A DNA stretch of 64,000 nt from Ramlibacter sp. PS4R-6 (lineage in GTDB: Bacteria > Pseudomonadota > Gammaproteobacteria > Burkholderiales > Burkholderiaceae_C): contig NZ_JBBHKA010000001.1 of NCBI RefSeq assembly GCF_037572775.1, positions 2,852,001 to 2,916,000 of the forward strand, written 5' to 3'. Positions 1-7,726 of this stretch are shown here, one piece after another (the first letter of the stretch is position 1; the number at the start of each line of letters is the position of its first letter). The position numbers and the translations under genes are program-made. The notes below the pieces were generated by a model that did not search any database, was not told where the DNA came from, and saw only the letters and a list, made by a program, of their open reading frames with translations.

Positions 1-690
1 TTTTCCCTGATCGGCACGGCCATCGGGCGGCGCCAGGACTTCGCGCGCGCCAACGCCAACCAGAGCAACTGGCAGTTCGACATCTCCGCCGGCGCGTCCT
101 ACCGCGTCGAGCGGGACGAGTACACGCTGGCCTTGCAGGCCGGCTCGTATGCCATCGACGACGACCGCGTGCGTGACCATGCGGGCCTCGTCGGGGAGTG
201 GACGTACCGCTTCGACGGCTTCCGCCAGTTCAACCTGTACTTCCAGACCGGCCGCCTGACCTATCCGCTGTCCCACACGTCGGATGCCAACCGCCACGTG
301 GTCGGCTTCACGTACGCGCACCTCACGGCAAAGGGTCTCTGGGCCTACGGGGGCGCCTATGTCGGCGTCGAGAACACCGTCAACGCGGGCTTCGAGCACC
401 TGGGCCACCACCTGGTCGGTGCGCGGGGCGGCTTGCAGTTTCCCATTGCCGATGCCCTGGGCGGGTTTCTGGCCGGCGGCTTCGAAGCCCGCCGTTACGG
501 CGGAGCCGACCCCCTGTTCCTCGTGCAGCGGCGCGACAACCAGTTCAACCTGTCCGCGGGCCTGTCGTGGGTCCCCATGCCGCAGTGGCGCGTCACGCCC
601 CAGATCGGGTGGGCGCGAGCGAGTTCCACGGTGCCGCTGGCGCGGTACCACAAGTTCGCCGGGTCCGTTGCGATCCGCCGAGAGTTCTGA
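1..690 (+). CDS. Outer-membrane beta-barrel protein, C-terminal part (Slam/DUF560-like); 5' end outside the window
   Basis: The reading frame is open from the first base and ends at 690, so about 229 C-terminal residues are visible and no start can be assigned. The visible part has alternating aromatic and polar residues typical of transmembrane beta strands (for example FNLYFQTGRLTYPLS and GLWAYGGAYVGVE). It ends in RREF, a terminal Phe as expected for BAM-dependent outer-membrane proteins. The last strand pair, WRVTPQIGWARASSTVPLAR, resembles the C-terminal barrel of the surface lipoprotein assembly modifier (DUF560) family. The next gene starts 15 bases downstream on the same strand and encodes an exported FecR-domain protein, so the two are probably co-transcribed. 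The barrel assignment is fairly safe. The Slam assignment is inference from the ending and context, and a porin-like protein remains possible. Confidence 0.6.
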   Translation, partial: FSLIGTAIGRRQDFARANANQSNWQFDISAGASYRVERDEYTLALQAGSYAIDDDRVRDHAGLVGEWTYRFDGFRQFNLYFQTGRLTYPLSHTSDANRHVVGFTYAHLTAKGLWAYGGAYVGVENTVNAGFEHLGHHLVGARGGLQFPIADALGGFLAGGFEARRYGGADPLFLVQRRDNQFNLSAGLSWVPMPQWRVTPQIGWARASSTVPLARYHKFAGSVAIRREF

Positions 691-705
691 AAGGAGGGCT
701 ACGTC

Positions 706-2601
706 ATGCGTATCCCCTTCAAGCGAAGAAATGCGATCCTGATCCTGTCGCTGGCCCTGGCGTATCCGACGCTTCAGGCAGCTGCGCCGGCAGGGGTCGC
801 GCAATTCACGACCGGCGACGCCCAGCTGCGGCGCGGCGCGGACTCGAGCGCGCTGTCGCGCGGCCGTACCGTCGAGAGCGGCGACACCATCTCCACCGGC
901 GCCGACGGCCAGGCCCAGGTCCGCTTCACCGACGGCAGCGTCGTTGCGCTGCGAGCGAACTCGCTCTTCAAGATCACCGAATACGCCGACACCGGCGACC
1001 CGAAGTCGGACCGTTACCTCGTCGACTTCATCCGTGGCGGCATGCGCACCATCACCGGCCTGATCGGCAAGCGCGGCCGCGAGAACTACAAGGTCACGAC
1101 CAGCACCGCCACGATCGGCATCCGCGGCTCGGCCTTCAACGTCGAATACGGCCCCGACGGCACGCTGCTCGTTTCCGGCGAGAAGGACGAGATCGAGGTT
1201 TGCACCATCGCCTGCATCGGCCTGAAGCAGGGCGAGACGGCCCGCGTCGTCAGCAACGCCGAACCGCCGTTCCGCACGAACCAGCGCGTGTCGCTGAAGA
1301 TTCCCGAGCCCCGCCAGCAGCCCGGCGTGGTGGCCAACCAGGTGAGACATGACGGCACGAACGAGGTGATCCCGCCCGCGCCGTCGCCGACGCCCGCACC
1401 GCCGCCACCGACCTCCGCACCGCCCTCGCCCACGCCGGCGCCGAGCCCGGCACCCACGCCGGCCCCCACGCCCGCACCGACACCGGGACCGACGCCCGCG
1501 CCGACACCTGCTCCCACACCGGGACCGACGCCCGCGCCGACACCTGCTCCCACGCCGGGACCGACGCCCGCGCCGACACCTGCTCCGACGCCGGGACCGA
1601 CGCCCGCGCCGACACCTGCTCCGACGCCCGCTCCGACGCCCGCACCGACGCCCGCACCGACGCCCGCACCGACGCCCGCACCGACGCCCGCACCGACGCC
1701 CGCACCGACGCCCGCACCGACGCCCGCACCGACGCCCGCACCGACGCCCGCGCCGACACCCGCGCCGACACCTGCACCAACAGCCGCGCCGGGCAACAAC
1801 GGCAACGGCGTTGGCAATTCCGGCCAAGGCAACCAGGGCAACAACGGCAACAGCGGAAATGCCGGTGGCGGCACGGCCCCCGGCCAGGCCCCCGCGCCCA
1901 CGCCTGCCCCCACGCCCGCGCCGACCCCGGGGCCATCGCCCGCACCGACACCCGCGCCCACGCCGGCCCCCGGCCCGGGCAACGGAAACGGCAATGGCAA
2001 TGCAGGCAACCCGCCCGGCCAGTCGCCGCCCCCGCCCGCCCCGACTCCGGCACCCACGCCGGCGCCGACCCCTGGGCCATCGCCTGCACCGACACCTGCG
2101 CCGACGCCGGCGCCCGGCCCAGGCAACGGAAACGGCAATGGCAATGCAGGCAACCCGCCCGGCCAGTCGCCGCCGCCACCCGCCCCGACTCCGGCACCCA
2201 CCCCGGCCCCGACTCCGGGGCCATCGCCCGCACCGACACCTGCGCCGACACCGGCGCCCGGCCCAGGCAACGGAAACGGCAATGGCAACGGCAACGCGGG
2301 CAACCCGCCCGGCCAGTCGCCGCCGCCGCCCGCCCCGACTCCGGCACCCACCCCGGCGCCAACGCCCGCCCCGACCCCGGGACCGACACCCGCACCGACG
2401 CCTGCGCCGACACCCGCGCCGACGCCGGCACCGGGTCCCGGCAACGGCGGAGGCAACGGCAACGGACCGCCGACGACGCCGCCCGGCCAGCTGCCGAAGT
2501 CGGCGCCGGTCAACCCGGCAGCAATGCCGCCCGCTCCGGCACCGAAGACGGCACCGACGGTGATGCCGGTGCCGAACGGGATGCGGCAGGCGCCGCGCTA
2601 G
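706..2601 (+). CDS. Exported FecR-domain protein with long Pro-Thr-Pro-Ala repeat tail
   Basis: The 631-residue protein starts at an ATG preceded by a strong AAAGGAGGG ribosome-binding site. Residues 1 to about 25 form a signal peptide (basic start, then [11 protein letters not shown], then an Ala-rich cleavage site). Residues about 45-165 match the FecR domain: [21 protein letters not shown] followed by [15 protein letters not shown]. From about residue 225 to the end the protein is almost entirely PTPAPTP repeats interrupted by Gly/Asn-rich blocks such as [13 protein letters not shown]. No transmembrane anchor is seen, so it is probably periplasmic or surface-exposed. FecR domains in such proteins are not necessarily linked to sigma factors; no sigma factor gene lies nearby. 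The role is unknown. It may be a ligand or cell-wall-spanning partner of the barrel encoded just upstream. Confidence 0.75.
   Translation: MRIPFKRRNAILILSLALAYPTLQAAAPAGVAQFTTGDAQLRRGADSSALSRGRTVESGDTISTGADGQAQVRFTDGSVVALRANSLFKITEYADTGDPKSDRYLVDFIRGGMRTITGLIGKRGRENYKVTTSTATIGIRGSAFNVEYGPDGTLLVSGEKDEIEVCTIACIGLKQGETARVVSNAEPPFRTNQRVSLKIPEPRQQPGVVANQVRHDGTNEVIPPAPSPTPAPPPPTSAPPSPTPAPSPAPTPAPTPAPTPGPTPAPTPAPTPGPTPAPTPAPTPGPTPAPTPAPTPGPTPAPTPAPTPAPTPAPTPAPTPAPTPAPTPAPTPAPTPAPTPAPTPAPTPAPTPAPTPAPTAAPGNNGNGVGNSGQGNQGNNGNSGNAGGGTAPGQAPAPTPAPTPAPTPGPSPAPTPAPTPAPGPGNGNGNGNAGNPPGQSPPPPAPTPAPTPAPTPGPSPAPTPAPTPAPGPGNGNGNGNAGNPPGQSPPPPAPTPAPTPAPTPGPSPAPTPAPTPAPGPGNGNGNGNGNAGNPPGQSPPPPAPTPAPTPAPTPAPTPGPTPAPTPAPTPAPTPAPGPGNGGGNGNGPPTTPPGQLPKSAPVNPAAMPPAPAPKTAPTVMPVPNGMRQAPR
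1378..2560 (+). repeat. In-frame proline-rich repeat tract (PTPA units and GN-rich spacers)
   Basis: About 1.2 kb of low-complexity coding sequence inside the FecR-domain gene. The core from 1633 to 1740 is nine perfect copies of the 12-base unit ccgacgcccgca (Pro-Thr-Pro-Ala), followed by degenerate copies. Further downstream a larger block of about 170-180 bases (GN-rich segment plus [15 protein letters not shown]) is repeated about three times, roughly 1980-2330. Because the small unit is 12 bases long, copy-number changes would alter the length but not the reading frame. Confidence 0.9.
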
Positions 2602-2610
2602 GCACCGCCG

Positions 2611-4503
2611 TCAGCGCAGCAGGTCGCGGACCTGCTGCAGCGCGGCGGGGTCTTCGATGGTGGTCAAGTCGCCCGGGTCGCGGCCTTCCGCGACGGCCTG
2701 GATCGCGCGGCGCAGCAGCTTGCCGCTGCGCGTCTTGGGCAGCAGGTTCACGAAGTGCACACGCGCAGGACGCGCGACAGCACCCAATTGGTCATCGACC
2801 ACCTTCATGATCTCGCCCTCGAGTTTCATGCGACCGGCGCTGTCGGCGATCGCGCTCGCGTCGCGTGGCACGGCGAAGGCCATCGCGACCTGGCCCTTGA
2901 GCTGATCGGCCACGCCGACCACCGCGACTTCCGCGATGTTCGGGTGGCTGGAGATGCTCTCCTCGATTTCGCGCGTGCCGAGGCGGTGCCCCGCCACGTT
3001 GATCACGTCGTCGGTGCGCCCGAGGATGTAGTAGTAGCCGTCCTCGTCGCGGATGCCCCAGTCGAAGGTGCTGTACACCATCTTGCCGGGCACCGTCTTC
3101 CAGTACGTGTTGACGAACCGGTCGTCGTCGCCCCACACGGTCTGCATGAAGCCGGGCGGCGTCGGCCCGTGGATCACGACGACCCCTTTCTCGTCGTGGC
3201 CCTTGAGCTCCTCGCCCGTCTGCTCGTGCACGATCTTCACGTCGTAACCGTACATGGGCACGCCGGGGCTGCCAAACTTGCTCCTTTGCCTTTCCACGCC
3301 GTTGGCGATCGTGAGGATCGGCCAACCCGTCTCGGTCTGCCAATAGTTGTCGACGACGGGCACGCCCAGCCCTTCGCTGATCCACCGCGCCGTCGGTTCG
3401 TCGAGCGGCTCGCCGGCAAGGAACAGCGTCCTCAGCGAGGACAGGTCGTATTGCTTCAGGTAGGCCGGGTCCTGTTTCTTGAGCACGCGGATCGCCGTCG
3501 GCGCGGTGAACATGCAGTTCACCTTGTACTTCTCGACCAGCCGCCACCAGATGCCCCCGTCGGGGCGGATCGGGATCCCTTCGTACATCAGGGTCGTCAT
3601 GCCCGTGATCAGCGGCCCATAGACCAGGTAGCTGTGGCCAACTGCCCAGCCGATGTCGCTGCCCGCGAAGTAGGTCTCGCCCGCCTTGCAGCAGTAGATG
3701 TGCTTCATGCTGGCCGCGAGCGCAACCGCGTGGCCGCCGACGTCGCGCTGCACGCCCTTCGGCCGCCCGGTGGTGCCGCTGGTGTACAGGATGTAGCTGA
3801 CATCCGTCGCGTCCAGCCACTCGCACGGGACGCGCGCGCCTTCCTGCGCGCCCAGCGCGGCGTCCCAGTCGTGGTCGCGCCCGGGCATGCGTTCCATCGG
3901 CGCGAGGCCGCGGTCCACCAGCAGGACGGACTGGGGCTTGTGCTTCGAAAGGCGGATCGCTTCGTCGAGCAAGGGCTTGTACGCAAGCACCTTGCCGGCG
4001 CGTGAACCGGCGTCGGCGCTGACGATCGCCTTCGGCGTTGCGTCGTCGATGCGCGAGGCGAGCGCCACGGATGCGAAGCCGCCGAAGACGACGGAGTGGA
4101 TGGCGCCGATGCGCGCGCATGCGAGCATCGCGATCACGCCCTGGGGCACCATCGGCATGTAGATGAGGACGCGATCGCCCTTGCCCACGCCCAGCGCCTT
4201 CAGCGCGGCGGCGGCGCGGTTCACCTCGTCGAACAACTGCTCGTAGGTGTACGTGCGCTCGGTGTCCGTCTCGGTCGACACGTAGACCAGCGCCGGCTGG
4301 TCGCCGCGGTCTTTCAGGTGCCGGTCGACCGCGTTGTGGCACAGGTTGGTGGTGCCGCCGGCGAACCAGCGTGTGAACGGCGGCCGGCTGTCGTCGCAGA
4401 TCGTGCGCGGCGGCGTCTTCCAGTCGATCAGCCGGGCCTGTTCGGCCCAGAAAGCATCGCGGTCGTCGAGCGAGCGGCGGTGGAAATCGGCATAGCGTGT
4501 CAT
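2611..4503 (-). CDS. prpE: Propionyl-CoA synthetase PrpE
   Basis: This 630-residue acyl-CoA synthetase activates propionate with ATP and CoA to propionyl-CoA. It carries the AMP-binding signature YILYTSGTTGRPKGVQRD near residue 240, the adenylate-forming motif YWQTETGWP near 390, the DDVINVAGHRLGTREIEE hinge near 510, and a C-terminal PKTRSGKLLRR whose lysine is the catalytic and acetylation-regulated residue of the family. The N-terminus (YADFHRRSLDDRDAFWAEQA) and length are typical of PrpE rather than Acs. It lies 12 bases after an isochorismatase-like gene and is probably co-transcribed with it. No methylcitrate-cycle genes are adjacent. The product is likely used by the propionyl-CoA carboxylase/methylmalonyl-CoA mutase operon at 49422-59232. 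Confidence 0.92.
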   Translation of the reverse strand: MTRYADFHRRSLDDRDAFWAEQARLIDWKTPPRTICDDSRPPFTRWFAGGTTNLCHNAVDRHLKDRGDQPALVYVSTETDTERTYTYEQLFDEVNRAAAALKALGVGKGDRVLIYMPMVPQGVIAMLACARIGAIHSVVFGGFASVALASRIDDATPKAIVSADAGSRAGKVLAYKPLLDEAIRLSKHKPQSVLLVDRGLAPMERMPGRDHDWDAALGAQEGARVPCEWLDATDVSYILYTSGTTGRPKGVQRDVGGHAVALAASMKHIYCCKAGETYFAGSDIGWAVGHSYLVYGPLITGMTTLMYEGIPIRPDGGIWWRLVEKYKVNCMFTAPTAIRVLKKQDPAYLKQYDLSSLRTLFLAGEPLDEPTARWISEGLGVPVVDNYWQTETGWPILTIANGVERQRSKFGSPGVPMYGYDVKIVHEQTGEELKGHDEKGVVVIHGPTPPGFMQTVWGDDDRFVNTYWKTVPGKMVYSTFDWGIRDEDGYYYILGRTDDVINVAGHRLGTREIEESISSHPNIAEVAVVGVADQLKGQVAMAFAVPRDASAIADSAGRMKLEGEIMKVVDDQLGAVARPARVHFVNLLPKTRSGKLLRRAIQAVAEGRDPGDLTTIEDPAALQQVRDLLR

Positions 4504-4515
4504 ATCCCCTCCTGG

Positions 4516-5118
4516 CTACTTGATGAGCTCCAGAACCTTGCGGAAAGCCGGGTGTTCCGACGAACGCAGCCACTCGAACGCGACCATCTCGGTGGTCACG
4601 AGCTCGCACCCGGCGCCCGCCAGCCGGTCGAAGGCGGCGTCCCGGTTGCGCTCGGTGCGCGAGCCGCAGGCGTCGGTCACCACGTACACCTCGAACTCCT
4701 CGTCGAGCAGGTCCAGCGCCGTCTGCATCAGGCACACGTGCGCCTCGCAGCCGGCGATCACGACGGCCGGGCGTTGCAAGGCCGTCTCGGGGGCGTTCTT
4801 CTGCAGGTGCTTGGGCAGGCTGCGCGCATTGCCGCCCTGGCGCGCGGGTGGGCGCAGCATCTCGACCAGCCCGTCGGCGCAGCCGCTGAAATGCGTCTTG
4901 GCCAGCGTCTTCGCGCACAGCGCGCGCACTTCCGCGACGTTGGGCCCCAGGCCCTGCGGGTTCTCTTCGGTGCCCCACACCGGCACCCCGAACAGCGGCG
5001 CCAGCTTGCCCAGCCGCACCGCGTTGCGCAGCACCGCCGGGCCGTCATGGATGGCGGGCAGGAGGCGTTCCTGGTAGTCCACCAGCACCAGCTGGCATTC
5101 GTCCGCATCGAGCAACAT
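4516..5118 (-). CDS. Isochorismatase-family cysteine hydrolase
   Basis: The protein has about 200 residues and the cysteine-hydrolase fold of the isochorismatase superfamily. The likely triad is visible: Asp in LVLVDYQERLLPA near the start, Lys in TLAKTHFSG, and Cys in GCEAHVCLMQTAL. Related proteins are often annotated as YcaC-like or nicotinamidase-like hydrolases, and the substrate cannot be told from sequence. Two in-frame ATGs exist, at 5136 and 5118. The second gives MLLDADECQLVLVDYQ, which fits the family start better. Both ATGs lie inside a perfect 9-base-pair hairpin (5116-5137), which may affect initiation. prpE follows 12 bases downstream and the GGDEF-like gene ends 12 bases upstream of the hairpin, so the three may form one transcription unit. 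Confidence 0.8.
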   Translation of the reverse strand: MLLDADECQLVLVDYQERLLPAIHDGPAVLRNAVRLGKLAPLFGVPVWGTEENPQGLGPNVAEVRALCAKTLAKTHFSGCADGLVEMLRPPARQGGNARSLPKHLQKNAPETALQRPAVVIAGCEAHVCLMQTALDLLDEEFEVYVVTDACGSRTERNRDAAFDRLAGAGCELVTTEMVAFEWLRSSEHPAFRKVLELIK

Positions 5119-5137
5119 GCCGCAATTGTGCGGCATG
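5116..5137 (-). promoter_or_regulatory. Perfect 9-bp inverted repeat across the isochorismatase start codons
   Basis: CATGCCGCA and TGCGGCATG flank a 4-base loop (ATTG on the plus strand). On the minus-strand transcript both candidate ATGs (5136 and 5118) fall in the arms of this hairpin, 12 bases after the stop codon of the upstream GGDEF-like gene. No T-run follows, so a classical terminator is unlikely. An RNA structure affecting translation, or a protein-binding palindrome, is possible. Confidence 0.5.
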
Positions 5138-5148
5138 CAAGCGCCGCT

Positions 5149-5808
5149 TCAGTGCCGGATCGCCATCGGCCGCGAATGCCGCTCGCGCTCGGACGTGAGG
5201 TAGTTCAGCCGGCGCCGTTCGTCCATTTGCATGCGCGCGAGTTCGCGCGCCATGTCCCCGTACAGGCCACGGAGCGAGGGGGCGCCGGGTTCCATTTCGT
5301 CCACGACGAATTCCGGGACCAGCACGATCTCGCTGTCGCCGGCGTCGAACTCCACGCGCGCGGGCTGGCCCAGCCCGCGCTGCAACTGCTTCAGGGCCTT
5401 GCCTTCGCCGGCGCCGACGAACACCACGGTGAACTGCATCGGGCCCGTGCGGCCCACGAGGCCCTGGGCGCCCGCCACGCTGCGCAGCCGTCGCACGAGC
5501 CGGTCGACGACCTTGCGGGCAATGGCGGCGCCGTAGATGTCGCGCACCTCGGGCAGGTCGGAGAACTCCAGGACGATCGCGCTGACGGGAACACCGGCGC
5601 CGCGGCGGCGCTGCTCGTCCTTGGCGGCGGCGAACAGCCCGGCGCGGTTGAACAGCCCGGTGCTGCGGTCCATTGCATCGGGCGCGGCCGCGGACTGCGG
5701 GCGCAACAGCCTGCGCAACCACCGGGACGCCAGCGGCAGCGCCTGCTCGCGCTCCGCCGGCATCAGGGAAGGTGCGAAAGCGGCAGTGGCTTCGAAAGCG
5801 GGGATCAT
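5149..5808 (-). CDS. Degenerate GGDEF-domain protein
   Basis: This 219-residue soluble protein has the start of a GGDEF domain (DRSTGLFNRAGLFAAAKDEQ, residues about 47-66, matching the DxLTGLxNR entry motif of diguanylate cyclases) and a helix like that of the family (VRDIYGAAIARKVVDRLVRRL, about 88-108). The active-site loop RxGGDEF is replaced by RTGPMQF (residues 120-126), so the metal- and GTP-binding signature is lost and cyclase activity is not expected. It could be a c-di-GMP or nucleotide sensor or a structural remnant. The C-terminal region is rich in Arg and Met. It lies upstream of the isochorismatase and prpE genes on the same strand and is divergent from the kinase gene at 5919. 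Confidence 0.65.
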   Translation of the reverse strand: MIPAFEATAAFAPSLMPAEREQALPLASRWLRRLLRPQSAAAPDAMDRSTGLFNRAGLFAAAKDEQRRRGAGVPVSAIVLEFSDLPEVRDIYGAAIARKVVDRLVRRLRSVAGAQGLVGRTGPMQFTVVFVGAGEGKALKQLQRGLGQPARVEFDAGDSEIVLVPEFVVDEMEPGAPSLRGLYGDMARELARMQMDERRRLNYLTSERERHSRPMAIRH

Positions 5809-5865
5809 GCGGCAATGAGACCATCGCGCCGCGCGCCCGAATTAGGGCTGTTGGAGCGGGGAACT

Positions 5866-5877
5866 AGGAAAAATCCT
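5866..5877. promoter_or_regulatory. AGGA-N4-TCCT palindrome between divergent genes
   Basis: AGGAAAAATCCT, extended as CTAGGAAAAATCCTTAAG, lies in the 110-base gap between the GGDEF-like gene (start 5808, minus) and the kinase gene (start 5919, plus). Related elements stand at 9473-9484 and 49402-49412. It may be an operator; NarL/FixJ-type regulators bind short inverted repeats, and one such regulator is encoded at 7079. This is inference only. Confidence 0.35.
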
Positions 5878-5918
5878 TAAGCCTGCCAGACTACCCTGCC
5901 CCATGATGTGCCGCTGCC

Positions 5919-7064
5919 ATGATCCCGACCGTCCTGGACAGCCCTGCGATGCGCGATGACCCGGCCAGCAAGGAACCGCGGGCCGAGGAGCGGCAGGCCG
6001 ACATCCGGCTGCTGTGCGTCGAGGACAACCCCGACGACGTGGAACTCATGGGGCTGGCGCTGGAGCGCGCGGACCCGTCGCGCCGCTACCGCCTGCACCG
6101 CGTCGACGATGCGACCGCATTCGTCGAGGCGCTCGCCGAGGAATGGGACGCCATCCTGTGCGACTTCAACATGCCGCGCTTCTCGCCGTATGCGGCGCTG
6201 CAGATCCTGGTGGCCCGCAAGCTCACCACGCCGCTGGTCGTCGTGACCCGCGCCATCGGCGAAGAGGCGGCGGTGCACGTGCTGCGCTGCGGCGCCAAGG
6301 ACTACGTCACGAAGGACAAGCTCGGCACGCTGCCGCAGATCGTCGAGCGGGTCATGGCCGACCGGGAGCGCGTGCTCGAGAAGGAGCGCCTGGGACGCGA
6401 GCTGGAGGCCGCTTACCGGCGGCTGAAGAAGCTGTCGGCAAGGCTGGTCGTCGCGCAGGAGCGCGAGCGCAACCTCATCTCGCGCGAGCTGCACGACCAC
6501 CTGGGCCAGACGCTCACGGGCATGGTGATCCACCTGCACGCGGCGCAACGCGCGGCGGACCCGGAGACGGCCCGCCGGCACACCGAGACGGCGATGGACA
6601 TGGCCCAGGGCGCGGTTGGGCAGCTGAAGACACTTTCGTTCTCATTGCGGCCGGCGCAGCTGGACCTGCTGGGCCTCGTGGCCGCTGCCCAGTCCGCCGT
6701 GCAGCGCATCGCCGAACCGGCGGGGCTCGCCTATGCGGTGACCGCGCGCGGCCAGGAACCCGCAGAGCTGGGGGAGACGGCGTCGGTGGCACTGCGGATC
6801 ATCCAGGAAGCGATCACGAACGTGGTGCGCCACGCGCAGGCCTCGCTGGTGTCGGTGCGCCTGCGGTTCCTGCCACAAGGCCGGATCGGCGTGCTGGTTG
6901 TGGACGACGGTGTGGGATTTGACAAGGATGCGCTGCTGGACGGCCAGCCGAGCGAGAAGAACGTCGGCCTTTACGGCATGATCGAACGCACAGAACTCGC
7001 GGGTGGGCGACTGTCCATCCGCACGGCGCCCGGGCGGGGCGTCGCGGTCCGGGCGGTACTCTGA
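5919..7064 (+). CDS. Receiver domain-HisKA_3 histidine kinase
   Basis: This 381-residue soluble signalling protein has an N-terminal response-regulator receiver domain (about 29-150) with the acidic pocket VEDNPDD and phospho-acceptor Asp in ILCDFNMP (about residue 82). A coiled linker follows (ERVLEKERLGRELEAAYRRLKKL), then a NarX-type dimerisation and phospho-acceptor segment, ERERNLISRELHDHLGQTL, with His near 192. The C-terminal HATPase domain has ITNVVRHAQA, DDGVGFD and VGLYGMIERTELAGG. There is no membrane segment, so input probably comes through phosphorylation of the receiver. The next gene, 14 bases downstream, is a NarL-type regulator and the likely cognate partner. The start is uncertain: an in-frame ATG at 5949 is possible and neither has a strong ribosome-binding site. 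Confidence 0.85.
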   Translation: MIPTVLDSPAMRDDPASKEPRAEERQADIRLLCVEDNPDDVELMGLALERADPSRRYRLHRVDDATAFVEALAEEWDAILCDFNMPRFSPYAALQILVARKLTTPLVVVTRAIGEEAAVHVLRCGAKDYVTKDKLGTLPQIVERVMADRERVLEKERLGRELEAAYRRLKKLSARLVVAQERERNLISRELHDHLGQTLTGMVIHLHAAQRAADPETARRHTETAMDMAQGAVGQLKTLSFSLRPAQLDLLGLVAAAQSAVQRIAEPAGLAYAVTARGQEPAELGETASVALRIIQEAITNVVRHAQASLVSVRLRFLPQGRIGVLVVDDGVGFDKDALLDGQPSEKNVGLYGMIERTELAGGRLSIRTAPGRGVAVRAVL

Positions 7065-7078
7065 GGGAAGGAAAGACA

Positions 7079-7726
7079 ATGAAACCCAAGGCGCAGGACA
7101 AGGTGGTGCGCGTCGTGCTCGCGGACGACCACGACCTGGTCCGCTCGGGCATCAAGGCGCTGCTGTCGATGGTCGAAGGCGTGGAGGTGATCGCCGAGGC
7201 GCGCGACGGCCGCGAACTGGTCACGCTGGTCGACAGCCTGAACCCCGACGTGGTGATGACCGACATCTCCATGCCGGGCATGGACGGCATCACGGCGATC
7301 GCCGAGATCCACGAGAAGCACCCGCAGGTGCGCATGCTGGTGCTGTCGATGTACGACACGGTCGACTTCGTCAAGCGCGCGGTGGCCAACGGTGCCTGCG
7401 GCTACCTGATGAAGGACGCGCCGCCGTTCGAGCTGGAACAGGCCGTGCGCAGCGTGATGGCCACGGGCAGCTACTTCAGCCCCGCGATCGCGCAGCGCCT
7501 GCTGCAGCCGTCGGAGCCGACGGTAGACGACGAGCTCACCCACCGCCAGGTGGAGATCCTCAAGCTGATCGCGCAGGGGCGTGCGTCGAAGGAGATCGCC
7601 TACGAGCTGGGCCTGTCGCCCAAGACGGTGGACGTGCACCGCGCCCGCATCATGGAGCGCCTGCAGCTGAACGACATCGCCAGCCTCACGCGCTACGCGG
7701 TGCGCAAGGGCCTGGTCAAGGCGTAG
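7079..7726 (+). CDS. NarL/LuxR-family response regulator
   Basis: This 215-residue protein has a receiver domain (residues about 10-125) with acidic pair ADDHD, phospho-acceptor Asp62 in VVMTDISMPG, Ser/Thr at LVLSMYD and Lys in YLMKDAPP. A C-terminal LuxR-type helix-turn-helix follows (about 150-210) with LTHRQVEILKLIAQGRASKEIA and LSPKTVDVHRARIMERL. The start has a GGAAGGAAAG ribosome-binding site 14 bases after the stop of the receiver-kinase gene, so the two form an operon and very probably a two-component pair. The last 11 bases overlap the 3' end of the convergent sugar dehydrogenase gene. Targets are unknown. Confidence 0.9.
   Translation: MKPKAQDKVVRVVLADDHDLVRSGIKALLSMVEGVEVIAEARDGRELVTLVDSLNPDVVMTDISMPGMDGITAIAEIHEKHPQVRMLVLSMYDTVDFVKRAVANGACGYLMKDAPPFELEQAVRSVMATGSYFSPAIAQRLLQPSEPTVDDELTHRQVEILKLIAQGRASKEIAYELGLSPKTVDVHRARIMERLQLNDIASLTRYAVRKGLVKA

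Noticed and set aside
1633..1752. Regular short repeats resembling a CRISPR array
   Set aside because: The 12-base units are directly adjacent without spacers and are in frame in a protein-coding gene.
1086..2513. Minus-strand frame encoding long Gly-Val-Gly-Ala repeats opposite the FecR gene
   Set aside because: The repeats are the reverse complement of the PTPA codons. The plus-strand gene has a signal peptide, a FecR domain and a strong ribosome-binding site.
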